In this document: in pieces, positions 24,101 to 31,003 of the stretch | How positions within the stretch are numbered: position 1 is the stretch's first letter | Layout: each line of letters begins with the position of its first letter | DNA from: Sthenelais limicola | Taxonomy: Eukaryota; Annelida; Polychaeta; Phyllodocida; Sigalionidae | Length of the DNA: 64,000 bases | Reading direction: 5' to 3' | Assembly: GCA_942159475.1 (NCBI GenBank) | Contig: OW804098.1 | Coordinates: 7,788,383-7,852,382, forward strand | Position numbers and translations under genes: made by a program | The notes under the pieces: generated by a model | Told to the model about the DNA's origin: nothing | The model's database searches: none | The model's input: only the letters and a program-made list of their open reading frames with translations

Positions 24101-26859
24101 AATATCCCTCGACAAAACAGCAGAAATTCGCTTGTCGAAGAATCATTTTGTACATTAGCTTTGAATACACCCTCATATAGCTGCTAACATTCTATTATAG
24201 CTACTGTAAACATATTAATGTTCGTGCAGCATTTATTTTCGCTATTTTAGCTCACCCACCCTTGTGCGCGAAGATAAATCCTGCGCGAAAGGTATAACTA
24301 TTGCATAAACAAGGTGTGAGACTTCCTTGCTGCGTGAATTTAAATCCGCGCGAAAAGGTGTCAAAGTATGTAGTGCGGGAAAATTTATCTGCGCGAAGTT
24401 ATCTGATTTAAACCTAAAATATAATACTAAAAAAAATCTGACAGTTTATTCAGTGACTGAATCAATTCAATCCCCTCTAGTAGAAATAATTAGTCAGGAT
24501 GCTTAAACTTGTCCACCCCACAATGGTGGACGGTAAGAATGTGTGGTATGGTCAATGATGGTTTAAGAAAGTGTCAGAATTAAATATGCATATTTCTTTT
24601 GGATCAGATGAACACTGTAAACGTATTAATGTTCACGCAGTATTTATTTTTGCTATTTTGGCACACCCACCCTTGTGTGCGAAAAAATAAATCCTGCGCA
24701 AAAGGTATAATTATTTCATTAACAAGGTGTGAGACTTCCTTGCTGCGCGAATTTAAATCTGCGCGAAAAGGTGTCAAAGTATGTAGTGCGGGAAAATTTA
24801 TCTGCGCGAAGTTATCTGATTTAAACCTAGTTTTAGTGCGCGAAAATTTATCTGGGCGAAAATAAATACGTAACCGAAGTGACAGTATATAATTCCAAAG
24901 AAAGAAATACTAAAATGTTAGGGTTTTTTCATGAAATCATGGAATAAAAGTTTGCCATAGTGTCAATTATACCACGATCGAGGGTCGTACATGCTGCAAA
25001 TGAGTGAATACATGCCATCGTATTTTGTTGAATGGATCCACGCATGAAAATAGGAACCTTTTTTTGGCCTAAATCTAAGAAGTATTCTTAGTGGTTGAGG
25101 TTACGGTCGCTCATGACGTCATGCCTATTTGTGACGTCATATGCCGTTGGTGCTGTCGTTGATGAACCAAACAGTTGTACGCTTGTCTAGCGCTTTGGTA
25201 TCAAAAATCAATATGGCGGGTCATCGGAGCGAAGCGAGGTAAATAAATAGTGTGTTTCTAACACAGTGTGTTAGAAATAGTGTGTTTCTAACACAGTTTT
25301 AGTTACAAAGCTAAAGTAGAGTGGAATAACCTACCAACCCACATTCAGGCAAATGATTCGGCAAAAGATTTTAAGAAACAAATCGAATCCTTGTTGGGAG
25401 AAATACCAATATCAATATAATGAACAAAAATGTCTGAGCGACCAAATAGCTCTGAACAAAACCATCTATGTATTGATTTATTTCATTGAAATAATATATT
25501 CATACTCACATATGTAATTCTTAACAAGAAAAATCGCACTAAGTACATAGTACGAGAAATATGTATAGTTACAAGCTTACCGGAAGTATTATTATACCAT
25601 CACTGTACCCCTACTCAAAGTACAAAGAGTAAGGATATATCGTTCTGCCTTGATCTATAACACTCTAACAAAATATTTTATTTCTTGGGAATGTAACCCA
25701 TAAAAGTAGGGTCAAACCCTGAGTACAAAGGGTCACACTCTCTCATTGTCATACGAAGACTTCTCTAAAATGTTGTTATGTTATATATTTTTATTAGTAG
25801 AAACGCCTTATAAATAGATTAGAAATCTGTCTCTTTCTAAAGGGTAACTGTAGGAAGAACTGGGAGTTAACAAACCTGGACATACATATTATACCCAATT
25901 TACTCATCTCTACATACTCATGTAACTGTTTTATGATAAATAAAAGTATTTCTCAATTCAATTCAATTTATTTTAAAATATGAGATTGTGGTATAAAAAT
26001 AGAATGTAACTCGGTTAGTTTCTGACTTACTGTACACGTTGCCCACTCGTTTTTTTCAAAAGAACCTTGTGGGCTATGTGTACAGTAAGTCAGGAACTAA
26101 CCTTGTTACATCCTATCATAGTACTCAGTGGACAGTACGCGTCTCATATGTGATCCGTTTTAAGAAAATGAGTCATAAGTCGCAAAATATGGATTTTGAG
26201 ATATCACCATATTTGAAAAGAGGAGATCAAGGTGATTCCAACGATAGTAAACACTATGACACCTAATAAGTATTTCTGTATTTTAAGTTTGATAAAAAAA
26301 AAATTGAAAAAAAAGTTGGCAATGTTTCTGGGCGGCCAATTACTAGTAAAGTAACTAAATATACTCCATACTAAGGCCTTCAAAACGCAAGGATATATTT
26401 AATACAATGTCCTGAAATTTGTTACATGGATTTATATGACTATAAGTACTAAACGCCCTAAAAATCAGAACATTTTAATAAAGAGATCTTGTGAAAAAAG
26501 AACTTTGAAAAATATCAATTTTGCTAGTTGTGACTCATTTTCCTAAAACACATCACATATGTATACCGCGTCCTTCCCCTCATATTTTCTTTTAAACAAA
26601 ATATAGGTTTGATGATAATTCAATAATCATTCACATGCCATCTGTTTCCCGTTAAAATAGTGCCAAATATTATGAAATAATTATTTATTTTCTTTCCCTT
26701 TGACAGGGCCGAGCAACAGAGATTCTGCGACTTCTCAATATCAGTAAGAACAAGAAGGCAGCGGCTGCCTTACTACTCTCCGCAGACGCAGTCTACGCAC
26801 CATTTGATGTTTCCGAAGTGTCCTTTGGCGTGATTGGTCCTTACTGTCTCGCCCGTTGA
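76..26859 (+). CDS. NPHP1: Nephrocystin-1 orthologue, 3' two thirds of the gene (17 exons seen)
   Basis: Exons: 76-121, 1002-1044, 2199-2283, 2479-2564, 3306-3381, 6629-6681, 7555-7629, 9529-9601, 10078-10115, 11476-11558, 14590-14666, 17052-17151, 19488-19600, 20811-20884, 21526-21570, 23500-23616, 26707-26859. Each has AG/GT borders, all phases agree, and together they encode 444 codons ending in TGA. From memory of human NPHP1, the order and wording match: an acidic segment after SH3, [87 protein letters not shown]. Nephrocystin-1 is a scaffold of the ciliary transition zone and cell junctions; the SH3 domain binds partners and the C-terminal nephrocystin homology region binds other NPHP proteins. 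The coiled coil, first acidic region and SH3 domain lie left of the window. A segment of about 50 residues expected between exons 1002-1044 and 2199-2283 was not found. Family assignment is very sure; exon borders are read by eye. Confidence 0.93.
122..1001 (+). other. NPHP1 intron, duplicated downstream
   Basis: No gene seen inside. The same sequence, with few changes, recurs at 53145-54595 (where a 578-bp insertion sits near its start) and in part at 58262-59040. The duplications downstream are therefore recent. Confidence 0.75.
1002..1044 (+). CDS. NPHP1: NPHP1 exon: start of the nephrocystin homology region
   Basis: Acceptor TTTTAG, donor GTATGC. Reads [14 protein letters not shown] in the frame set by the preceding exon; the W-x(4)-KA-x-x-E spacing fits the human segment at the same point. 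The copy at 54596-54647 is 9 bp longer, in frame. Confidence 0.82.
1045..2198 (+). other. NPHP1 intron with CT-rich minisatellite; an exon may be hidden or lost here
   Basis: Positions about 1170-1580 are pyrimidine-rich with a degenerate repeat around TGATAGGACGCCTACTG. The region is copied at about 54750-55300. A repeat of the TACTGTAAACGTATT family lies at 1643-1848. I could not find an exon for the residues expected between the flanking exons. Confidence 0.6.
1643..1848 (+). mobile_element. Interspersed repeat, TACTGTAAACGTATTAATGTTCGCG family, copy 1
   Basis: About 205 bp, marked by GCGCGAAAATAAAT blocks. Related copies are at 24202-24416 and 24613-24888. In the third copy TACTGTMA-like sequences end both sides, which suggests an inverted-repeat DNA element. 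No coding capacity. Confidence 0.65.
2199..2283 (+). CDS. NPHP1: NPHP1 exon, [13 protein letters not shown]
   Basis: Acceptor TGTAG, donor GTGTGC; 85 bp, phase 0 to 1. Reads [20 protein letters not shown], closely matching the family motif VLTTMGAIPAGFR. Confidence 0.9.
2479..2564 (+). CDS. NPHP1: NPHP1 exon, [11 protein letters not shown]
   Basis: Acceptor CGCAG, donor GTAAGT; 86 bp, phase 1 to 0. Reads [20 protein letters not shown] and then RDLSYAENK, matching the human FRDLMWDA segment in place. Confidence 0.87.
3006..3195 (+). mobile_element. MITE, TGTGATGTG/CACATCACA family, short copy
   Basis: The ends are long inverted repeats (GTGATGTG...AAATGAGTCA and TGACTCATTTTCCTGAAACACATCAC). 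At 190 bp it is an internally deleted copy; full copies are about 400 bp. Confidence 0.8.
3306..3381 (+). CDS. NPHP1: NPHP1 exon, [12 protein letters not shown]
   Basis: Acceptor TACAG, donor GTATTG; 76 bp, phase 0 to 1. Reads [20 protein letters not shown] then PLPGA; human has the IPLPG motif at this point. Confidence 0.88.
3490..3838 (+). mobile_element. Foldback MITE, CATAGTATTCACTGACGTCAT ends
   Basis: The left end CATACATAGTATTCACTGACGTCA is the inverse of the right end TGACGTCATGTGAATACTATGTATA. About 350 bp with no coding capacity; single copy in the window. Confidence 0.7.
4065..4259 (+). mobile_element. MITE, AAGGGTGGTCTCCACTGG family, copy 1
   Basis: A nearly palindromic element of about 195 bp, with terminal GGTCTCCAC and GTGGAGACC and internal inverted CATGGTTCAC/GACCATGT blocks. 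Three more copies at 5158-5358, 22433-22652 and 22831-23022. Confidence 0.82.
4855..4974 (+). mobile_element. Foldback MITE, CCACTAGGCCGATTCTCATGCG family, copy 1
   Basis: About 120 bp hairpin: CCACTAGGCCGATTCTCATGCG pairs with CGCATGAGAATCGGCTTAGTGG. A second copy lies at 60838-60950 with the middle in the other orientation. Confidence 0.8.
5158..5358 (+). mobile_element. MITE, AAGGGTGGTCTCCACTGG family, copy 2
   Basis: Ends AAGGGTGGTCTCCACTG and CAGTGGAGACCACCCTT are inverted; the body is the same as copy 1. Short ORFs on both strands follow from the palindrome and are not genes. Confidence 0.85.
5755..6095 (+). mobile_element. MITE, GGGGAGTTGC family, copy 1
   Basis: About 340 bp with ends GGGGAGTTGCAT and ATGCAAATCCCC. 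Other full copies at 11635-11978 and 18303-18654, and a 5' fragment at 29312-29365. Copy 2 is flanked by TA on both sides, which fits a Tc1/mariner-type TA duplication. Confidence 0.82.
6629..6681 (+). CDS. NPHP1: NPHP1 exon, [11 protein letters not shown]
   Basis: Acceptor CCTAG, donor GTAAGT; 53 bp, phase 1 to 0. Reads [17 protein letters not shown], almost the same as the human SRHVRLCLFDG motif. Confidence 0.92.
6951..7352 (+). mobile_element. MITE, TGTGATGTG/CACATCACA family, full copy
   Basis: About 400 bp with inverted ends of more than 30 bp (GTGATGTGTTTCAAGAAAAT and ATTTTCCTGAAACACATCAC). A-T rich interior, no ORF. Confidence 0.88.
7555..7629 (+). CDS. NPHP1: NPHP1 exon, VLSNIHTIR
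   Basis: Acceptor CTCAG, donor GTCGGT; 75 bp, phase 0 to 0. Reads [20 protein letters not shown] then NFNSK. The VLSNIHT motif is a strong family match. Confidence 0.93.
7705..7928 (+). mobile_element. GGGTCAG MITE, copy 1
   Basis: Ends GGGTCAGATTTTTAGAAAAT and TTTTCTGAAAATCTGACCC are inverted; both sides are flanked by ATAT, read as a 4-bp target duplication. No ORF. Confidence 0.88.
8201..8736 (+). mobile_element. Foldback DNA element with GCCGGGCCCACACATTCAAG ends, holding a nested insertion
   Basis: The first and last 25 bp are perfect inverted repeats (GCCGGGCCCACACATTCAAG... and ...CTTGAATGTGTGGGCCCGGC). It is interrupted by a separate 290-bp insertion at 8348-8637. Confidence 0.82.
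8348..8637 (-). mobile_element. Nested retroposon-like insertion (SINE or LINE tail)
   Basis: Flanked by the direct repeat AAATCATG at 8340-8347 and 8638-8645. On the minus strand it ends in AATAAAACTATTACAACAACAA, a simple-repeat tail as in SINE/LINE 3' ends. No terminal inverted repeats. Confidence 0.6.
8747..8981 (-). mobile_element. GGGTCAG MITE, copy 2
   Basis: About 235 bp, opposite internal orientation to copy 3. Flanked by TTAT on both sides (8743-8746, 8982-8985). Confidence 0.88.
9271..9505 (+). mobile_element. GGGTCAG MITE, copy 3
   Basis: Full-length copy with intact inverted ends, flanked by ACAT and TCAT. It ends about 24 bp before the next NPHP1 exon. Confidence 0.88.
9529..9601 (+). 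CDS. NPHP1: NPHP1 exon, FFVRSNS
   Basis: Acceptor CACAG, donor GTACGT; 73 bp, phase 0 to 1. Reads [20 protein letters not shown] then EGNI; human has CFIRSNS in place. Confidence 0.9.
10078..10115 (+). CDS. NPHP1: NPHP1 exon, [13 protein letters not shown]
   Basis: Acceptor TTTCAG, donor GTGAGT; a very short 38-bp exon, phase 1 to 0. Matches human GILFELGISYIR. Confidence 0.92.
10133..10493 (+). mobile_element. Long inverted-repeat MITE, TATAGTCTGTCTAAAAAGTAG ends
   Basis: The outer arms (TATAGTCTGTCTAAAAAGTAG and its inverse) continue into inner arms GGGGAGGGAAAAGTGGGAG / CCCCCACTTTTCCCTCCCC. About 360 bp. ORFs on both strands over it are by-products. Confidence 0.85.
10746..10865 (+). repeat. 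GGTAGT/GGCAGT low-complexity run
   Basis: Imperfect short repeats of GTGGTAGTGGTAGTGGTGGC inside an NPHP1 intron. Simple sequence with no gene seen. Confidence 0.7.
11014..11072 (+). repeat. (GTAT)n microsatellite
   Basis: About 14 perfect TATG units in an NPHP1 intron; it produces a spurious MYVCMYVC reading frame. Confidence 0.95.
11208..11438 (+). mobile_element. GGGTCAG MITE, copy 4 (left end degraded)
   Basis: The body matches the family and the right end TTTTCTGAAAATCTGACCC is intact; the left end reads GGGTTTTAGAAAATGTAC. It ends 37 bp before an NPHP1 exon. Confidence 0.8.
11476..11558 (+). CDS. NPHP1: NPHP1 exon, [12 protein letters not shown]
   Basis: Acceptor TTTAG, donor GTATGA; 83 bp, phase 0 to 2. 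Reads [20 protein letters not shown] and onward; human has LSCGWVFLKLFD at this point. Confidence 0.9.
11635..11978 (+). mobile_element. GGGGAGTTGC MITE, copy 2
   Basis: Ends GGGGAGTTGC and GCAACTCCCC are perfect inverted repeats, flanked by TA on both sides. Intact copy of 344 bp. Confidence 0.87.
12097..12519 (+). mobile_element. TGTGATGTG/CACATCACA MITE, copy in intron 11559-14589
   Basis: Long inverted ends (TGTGATCCGTTTTAGAAGAAT and ATTTTCCTGGAACACATCACA), A-T rich interior, about 420 bp. Confidence 0.85.
12650..13489 (+). repeat. 48-bp minisatellite, array 1 (about 17 units)
   Basis: Unit CTTGGACAGTAGTATAACCA...CCCGGGTGTTGGTTCTTAAC, 48 bp; the first few units carry a TAGCCTCTC variant junction. 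Because 48 is divisible by 3, both strands stay open for about 210 codons, but the period-16 peptide is an artefact of the repeat. The array continues at 14075. Confidence 0.93.
13490..14074 (+). mobile_element. TTAA-flanked DNA element inserted in the 48-bp array
   Basis: The left end AGTGTCAGTAAAC is the inverse of the right end GTTTACTGACCCT. TTAA lies on both sides (13486-13489, 14075-14078), and deleting the element with one TTAA restores a perfect minisatellite unit. 585 bp, no convincing ORF. The TTAA target fits piggyBac- or Kolobok-type transposons. Confidence 0.85.
14075..14369 (+). repeat. 48-bp minisatellite, array 2 (about 6 units)
   Basis: Same unit as 12650-13489, continuing after the TTAA-flanked insertion. 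Confidence 0.93.
14590..14666 (+). CDS. NPHP1: NPHP1 exon, [18 protein letters not shown]
   Basis: Acceptor CCTAG, donor GTATGT; 77 bp, phase 2 to 1. The best conserved piece: human reads [18 protein letters not shown]. Confidence 0.96.
14667..17051 (+). other. NPHP1 intron with a foldback element and a local duplication
   Basis: A foldback element at about 15155-15522 has ends AATAGGTGTGTTTCCGATTTA and TAAATCGGAAACACACCTATT. An 80-bp segment around TTATCATGATTAGGTCCCGGA at about 16335-16415 is repeated at about 16515-16590. The rest is A-T rich with no gene seen. Confidence 0.65.
17052..17151 (+). CDS. NPHP1: NPHP1 exon, [16 protein letters not shown]
   Basis: Acceptor ACGCAG, donor TTGA|GTAAGT; 100 bp, phase 1 to 2. 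Reads [20 protein letters not shown]; human has the QPQLLVKL motif in place. Its last bases and donor are the seed of the adjoining tandem array, so which donor copy is used is not fixed by the sequence. The first one keeps frame with exon 19488-19600. Confidence 0.9.
17142..18268 (+). repeat. 28-bp satellite that repeats an exon end and its splice donor 42 times
   Basis: Unit GATCTCCTTGAGTAAGTGTG + TCTATAAG, with a few shorter units (GGATCTTGAGTAAGCG variants and, at 18190-18262, an 18-bp form). I counted 42 GAGTAAG donors. Each unit holds the exonic GATCTCCTTGA and a strong GTAAGTGTG donor. Units after the first contain TAA in frame, so use of a later donor would truncate the protein. Confidence 0.95.
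18303..18654 (+). mobile_element. GGGGAGTTGC MITE, copy 3
   Basis: Left end GGGGAGTTGCATATGCC, right end GGCTATGCAAATCCTC, body as in copies 1 and 2 with a few indels. Confidence 0.84.
18715..18944 (-). mobile_element. GGGTCAG MITE, copy 5
   Basis: Left end degraded (AGAGTTTTTCAGAAAATGTAC), right end TTTTCTGAAAATCTGACCC intact. Confidence 0.82.
19488..19600 (+). CDS. NPHP1: NPHP1 exon, [13 protein letters not shown]
   Basis: Acceptor CTCCAG, donor GTGAGC; 113 bp, phase 2 to 1. Reads [20 protein letters not shown] and [10 protein letters not shown]; human has IFYRQILGDVL in place. Confidence 0.92.
19640..19874 (-). mobile_element. GGGTCAG MITE, copy 6
   Basis: Intact inverted ends, about 235 bp, flanked by TTAT and TCAT. 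It starts 40 bp after the preceding exon. Confidence 0.86.
20120..20354 (-). mobile_element. GGGTCAG MITE, copy 7
   Basis: Flanked by ATAT on both sides; the right end has drifted to TGGTGATTTCACCC. Confidence 0.85.
20811..20884 (+). CDS. NPHP1: NPHP1 exon, HNPLLALFP
   Basis: Acceptor TTTCAG, donor GTGAGT; 74 bp, phase 1 to 0. Reads [20 protein letters not shown] then MDVLR; human has DLISHPMLATFP and MDALR. Confidence 0.94.
20885..21525 (+). other. NPHP1 intron, no feature seen
   Basis: A-T rich intronic sequence without recognisable repeat or gene. Confidence 0.6.
21526..21570 (+). CDS. NPHP1: NPHP1 exon, [15 protein letters not shown]
   Basis: Acceptor TTCAG, donor GTTAGA; 45 bp, phase 0 to 0. 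Matches human SSWAGKESTLKRSEK, with the following exon starting RDQE against human RDKE. Confidence 0.93.
21811..22045 (-). mobile_element. GGGTCAG MITE, copy 8
   Basis: Intact left end GGGTCAGATTTTCAGAGAAT, right end TTTTCTGAAAATCTGACAC. Same orientation as copy 2. Confidence 0.86.
22433..22652 (+). mobile_element. MITE, AAGGGTGGTCTCCACTGG family, copy 3
   Basis: About 220 bp with perfect inverted ends and a local triplication of GCTAAGCTCTG near the left end. Confidence 0.85.
22831..23022 (+). mobile_element. MITE, AAGGGTGGTCTCCACTGG family, copy 4
   Basis: About 190 bp with inverted ends AAGGGTGGTCTCCACTGGCTGC / GCAGCCAGTGGAGACCACCCTT, only 180 bp from copy 3. Confidence 0.86.
23500..23616 (+). 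CDS. NPHP1: NPHP1 exon, [21 protein letters not shown]
   Basis: Acceptor TTTTCAAG, donor GTACGT; 117 bp, phase 0 to 0. Reads [20 protein letters not shown] and LYHSASIPP; human has VLPLLHSTRLPP in place. Confidence 0.92.
23746..23974 (-). mobile_element. GGGTCAG MITE, copy 9 (left tip degraded)
   Basis: Body and right end fit the family. It lies 130 bp after the preceding exon. Confidence 0.82.
24202..24416 (+). mobile_element. TACTGTAAACGTATT-family repeat, copy 2
   Basis: Matches 1643-1848 through GTTCGTGCAGCATTTATTTTCGC and the GCGCGAA blocks; the right end is truncated at ATCTGATTTAAACCTA. Confidence 0.7.
24613..24888 (+). mobile_element. TACTGTAAACGTATT-family repeat, copy 3
   Basis: The longest copy, running from ACTGTAAACGTATTAATG to AATAAATACGTAACCGAAGTGACAGT. 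The ends are partly inverted to each other. Confidence 0.7.
25296..25968 (-). other. Placeholder for strand note: LINE 3' fragment reads on the + strand (see next entry)
   Basis: No minus-strand gene is seen here; the stretch is covered by the LINE fragment listed next. Confidence 0.2.
25296..25968 (+). pseudogene. LINE 3' end: C-terminus of a reverse transcriptase ORF plus 3' UTR
   Basis: Reads [20 protein letters not shown] then [11 protein letters not shown] before a stop, the standard C-terminal end (WNxLPxxI...FKxxL) of CR1/L2/Rex-type LINE ORF2. The stretch ends in AATTCAATTCAATT, a short-repeat tail typical of these elements. The rest of the element is missing, so this is a 5'-truncated dead copy. 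Confidence 0.72.
26149..26557 (+). mobile_element. TGTGATGTG/CACATCACA MITE, copy before the last NPHP1 exon
   Basis: About 410 bp; left end TGTGATCCGTTTTAAGAAAAT, right end ATTTTCCTAAAACACATCACA. Confidence 0.86.
26707..26859 (+). CDS. NPHP1: NPHP1 terminal exon with stop codon
   Basis: Acceptor TTTGACAG; 153 bp ending in TGA. Reads [40 protein letters not shown] and [10 protein letters not shown]. Human ends [23 protein letters not shown]..., so motif and position agree; the tail after the PFD motif is of similar length. Confidence 0.93.
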   Translation, partial: GRATEILRLLNISKNKKAAAALLLSADAVYAPFDVSEVSFGVIGPYCLAR

Positions 26860-27475
26860 ATTGTCGCTTATCTTTCAATAACCTCTCAAAGATAAAACTT
26901 GCCCACAGATCACAGGGGCAAAATATGGGTCAGATTTTCAGAAATTGTACAATTCACCTTCACCAATCCTCTCAAATAACCCACATTTAAGACAAAAATG
27001 AGCTTCTAAATGCAGTTTAACATAACAGAACTGATACTTTAAATCAATGCGATACCAAATATACTCAGACATACCCGGTATTCATCATTTTTCAGCCTAA
27101 TTTAGGAGAATTCCCTAAATCATAATGTCTAGAGCTGCCAATTGTACATTTTCTGAAAATCTGACCCTGTATAGAACTATAGGCCCTATAATTGCTGCCT
27201 TTGACATCCATTCATGGTTTCTGATCATTCCGTCCAGTTTCAGTCTCATGTGGTTATATAATATGTAGATGCAAATATTTATACGTTATTTATACCAAGA
27301 TAGAGCTGTTAGCTACAGAATTTATTCCATATTTTATAAGTCTGTTACATCAGCATCGGCTCTGTTTTGAACATGTCATATTAAGGTATTTTAATGTTCT
27401 GTTTTGAAATGTTTATGAAACAAAACTTAAGTTATGCCTTTGTAAATAAACTTCAACTATAACACATACATTCTC
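26860..27475 (+). other. NPHP1: NPHP1 3' UTR with poly(A) signal and a GGGTCAG MITE
   Basis: AATAAA at 27445-27450 with a T-rich stretch after it (27470-27480). A MITE occupies 26927-27167. The part from about 27311 is copied at about 59041-59240 at the end of the duplicated block. Confidence 0.7.
26927..27167 (+). mobile_element. GGGTCAG MITE, copy 10, in the NPHP1 3' UTR
   Basis: Intact inverted ends GGGTCAGATTTTCAG and CTGAAAATCTGACCC, about 240 bp. If transcribed, its arms would form a hairpin in the mRNA. Confidence 0.87.
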
Positions 27476-27662
27476 TTGTTATAATATAAGCTTTATTGAG
27501 AAAGTCACCCTAGATTACAAAACGTTAAGTGATCTAAAATACAAATGAAAATAGCTCTCAAAGATAAAACTTGCCCACAGTTCACCGTGACAAAAGAGCT
27601 CGATATATAGCTGAGCTCGATTTTAGCTCACATCATCTTGATTTATGCCTGCATGTGACAAT

Positions 27663-28732
27663 AGGCCTTAATACATCACCCAGTCAGATATAAAGCACTC
27701 CTATGTTATCTTAATACATCACCCAGTCAGATATAAAGCACTCCTATGTTACTTTAATACATCACCCAGTCAGATATAAAGCACTCCTATGTTATCTTAA
27801 TACATCACCCAGTCAGATATAAAGCCCTCCTATGTTATCTTAATACATCACCCAGTCAGATATAAAGCCCTCCTATGTTACTTTAATACATCACCCAGTC
27901 AGATATAAAGCACTCCTATGTTATCTTAATACATCACCCAGTCAGATATAAAGCACTCCTATGTTACCTTAATACATCAGTCAGATATAAAGCACTCCTA
28001 TGTATACCTTAATACATCACCCAGTCAGATATAAAGCACTCCTATGTTATCTTAATACATCAGTCAGATATAAAGCACTCCTATGTATACCTTAATACAT
28101 CACCCAGTCAGATATAAAGCACTCCTATGTTACCTTAATACATCACCCAGTCAGATATAAAGCACTCCTATGTTATCTTAATACATCACCCAGTCAGATA
28201 TAAAGCACTCCTATGTTATCTTAATACATCAGTCAGATTTAAAGCACTCCTATGTATACCTTAATACATCACCCAGTCAGATATAAAGCACTCCTATGTA
28301 TACCTTAATACATCACCCAGTCAGATATAGAGCACTCCTATGTTATCTTAATACATCAGTCAGATATAAAGCACTCCTATGTTACCTTAATACATCACCC
28401 AGTCAGATATAAAGCACTCCTATGTTACCTTAATACATCACCCAGTCAGATATAAAGCACTCCTATGTTATCTTAATACATCACCCAGTCAGATATAAAG
28501 CACTCCTATGTTACCTTAATACATCACCCAGTCAGATATAAAGCACTCCTATGTTACCTTAATACATCACCCAGTCAGATATAAAGCACTCCTATGTTAC
28601 CTTAATACATCACCCAGTCAGATATAAAGCACTCCTATGTTACCTTAATACATCACCCAGTCAGATATAAAGCACTCCTATGTTACCTTAATACATCACC
28701 CAGTCAGATATAAAGCACTCCTATGTTATCCC
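27663..28732 (+). repeat. 43-bp satellite, about 25 units, downstream of NPHP1
   Basis: Unit CTTAATACATCACCCAGTCA + GATATAAAGCACTCCTATGTTAT, with a recurrent shorter variant lacking CACCCAGT and another ending TATAC. The duplicated flank at 59337-59380 has a single unit. Confidence 0.93.
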
Positions 28733-29893
28733 AAGGAGATAAACACAAAGAACATGACCATTCAAGTTACAACAACTACGAGGCGGCGGAAAGAAATAAC
28801 AAAGTGAAAGACTTCAAACAACCCATAGTATTACAGACTATCTCAGCAACCTACTATAGGCACTGCTTCTATTCAACACTAGGACATTGATACTGATGGA
28901 CTTGAGCCTGGGTTCCACTGCCACGCTACTTCTCCTGCTACTGCTCACGTTTCTTGGGTCCTGATACTTTTAAAAGTGGGAGCAAGTAGTGGGAAGTAGC
29001 CGCTTCAATTCAAACATGCTTGATTTGAAACGGCTACTTCCTGTCAGTTCTAAAGTAGTGGGAGCATAGAAAAGGGAGTTTACTTATCTGTAGAGTTCTG
29101 TCCATCCTCTCTGGAGGACATTATATGTGGTTTGTGGAGGTATCTGGGGTGAAAATGTGATTTTGAAGCCTTTTTTAAATTGCGATCTCTACACTCTATT
29201 TATAGCCTGGGAAAGCCCCTGTGAGATACTACGTCATTTCCCACAACCTACGTCCAGGGGGCCTAACTACATGCAGAGGAGTGGGAGAGTGAAGAAGATT
29301 GTGTAGGAATAGGGGAGTTGCATGTCTCACTGCGCATGTCTACTGCAGTGCATGCTGGGATGGAGGCAATATGTTTATGGCACTGTGTATTCCCTCTGAT
29401 TTCGTGGTTATCCTAAGAGCTTTGTTGTGTAAATGTTGAATTTTCTTAATTTTTTTAATTCCTAAAATGGTCGAGAATATAATATAATTTCGATTTCATT
29501 GATTCATATTTCCTTTTTATTTAGTTATATATTTCACTTAATTATATGGGGTCTTAACAGGTGGGTACATTAGTGGATGCCAATGTATCCTCTTTTCCTC
29601 TTCGTCCTTCTCTTAGAAAGAGGGGGTGGGGAAGAGTGGGAGATAAGAGATGAGATTATAGTTTAGCGCTCCTTTCCTTTATAGGGAAGGGGTAAGATGG
29701 AAGGGGAGGAAAGGCCCTAACCTTGGGTCATTTAGGTGACATTTTATTATTTTAAGTGCCATTAAACATCGCCTACTTGATATGTGCTATTATGACCTGG
29801 CTTAGAGGGGAGAGGATTAAATATAAGACAGGAGGAACTTCCCCCCCAAATTGGGTTGAGGGAGGCAAGTCCAGCTGTTTTTTATGGGGATGT
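28733..29893 (+). other. Flank between satellite and duplicated block, no gene seen
   Basis: Positions 28733-29050 recur at 59381-59645. A 5' fragment of the GGGGAGTTGC MITE lies at 29312-29365. The remainder is purine/pyrimidine-skewed sequence without a convincing ORF. Confidence 0.6.
29312..29365 (+). mobile_element. GGGGAGTTGC MITE, 5' fragment
   Basis: Only the first ~54 bp of the family is present (GGGGAGTTGCATGTCTCACT...). Confidence 0.75.
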
Positions 29894-31003
29894 GCTGAGG
29901 CTTGGTTGTTATAGAGGCTTGGATAGAGGCTTCATTGATACTCTTTCTTACAACCAGAGTCATTTTAACATATTAATAAGGTCTGAAATCGTAGTTTCGA
30001 AAGAAATCTGTTTATTATTCATAATGAAATCGATTCGTAAAAATGGCTGCAAAATGTAGTTCATTTCTGACCCACAAGGTGATGTTAATAGACAAATAGG
30101 ACGTAAATAGACACATGGGTTGTTAATAGACAAATGGGCCATTTTGCTGTATAAATCATATGAAAACTAGGCGGAAATAATAACTATTGATCTATATAGA
30201 CTGATATTATACCAAATCAATAACAAATGTCAAATTTAAAGTTCATTCTTAAAATACTGCCTTATAAAACCATAAAAAGCCTTAAATATGGAAACGTTAT
30301 TAGACAATACCTCCAGTTCCCATAAGTTCATGGCACTATGCATTTTGTCTGCTAGGGACCAAGAAAAACTTTAACCAATACATTAATGTTCATTACATAT
30401 CAAATCCTATGCATAATTGGATAATTTTCAACTTTTTAAACAAAATTATTCCACCTTAGGCAAATAGAGAGTCGTTAATAGACACCAAGGGTACCCACTC
30501 TAAAAACTTTCTGTTTTTTATGGCTTTCACCCTAAAAATCATTTTTTTGCAAAAACTTTTGACACAAATCATGTACAGGTAACCTACTATCACAACATAT
30601 ATAAAAAAATGTTGGATTTTGATGATTATTTTGGAAATTTAGCAATTCCACGGTGTAATGATTTTTGCGGCAAAAATGGGATTGGGGTGAAAATGTAAAA
30701 AAATGTGGTTCCACAGGTTGGTGGAACCATCCAACAAAAAAAAAATCTAAATAAAGGTAATTCATTTGTATTAAGCCCATTTAATCACTTTCCACGGTTG
30801 GGGGCCAAATGTTGTCAAATTGGTGGAATTGGCTGTATAACGTGTTGTATAACATATCGTTTTCAAAGCCTTCCATACCTGTAGTCATAAAAGGGTACAA
30901 GTGATATTCACTGCAAAACTGTTGATAATCATCCTACTGAAATCCTATAATGAATGCTGATGGCCAAAGAGTATATATTAGTATCGTCTTTTCCCTTAAT
31001 TTG
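29894..31003 (+). repeat. Duplicated block, unit 1 (first part)
   Basis: Starts CTGAGGCTTGGTTGTTATAG and matches 35878-37015 over more than 1 kb with small indels. It contains no convincing ORF. The two copies show that 29894-35877 is one unit of a tandem duplication. Confidence 0.88.

Noticed and set aside
25296..25968. A minus-strand feature at the LINE fragment (listed with very low confidence)
   Set aside because: Only the + strand reading has protein similarity; disregard the minus-strand entry.
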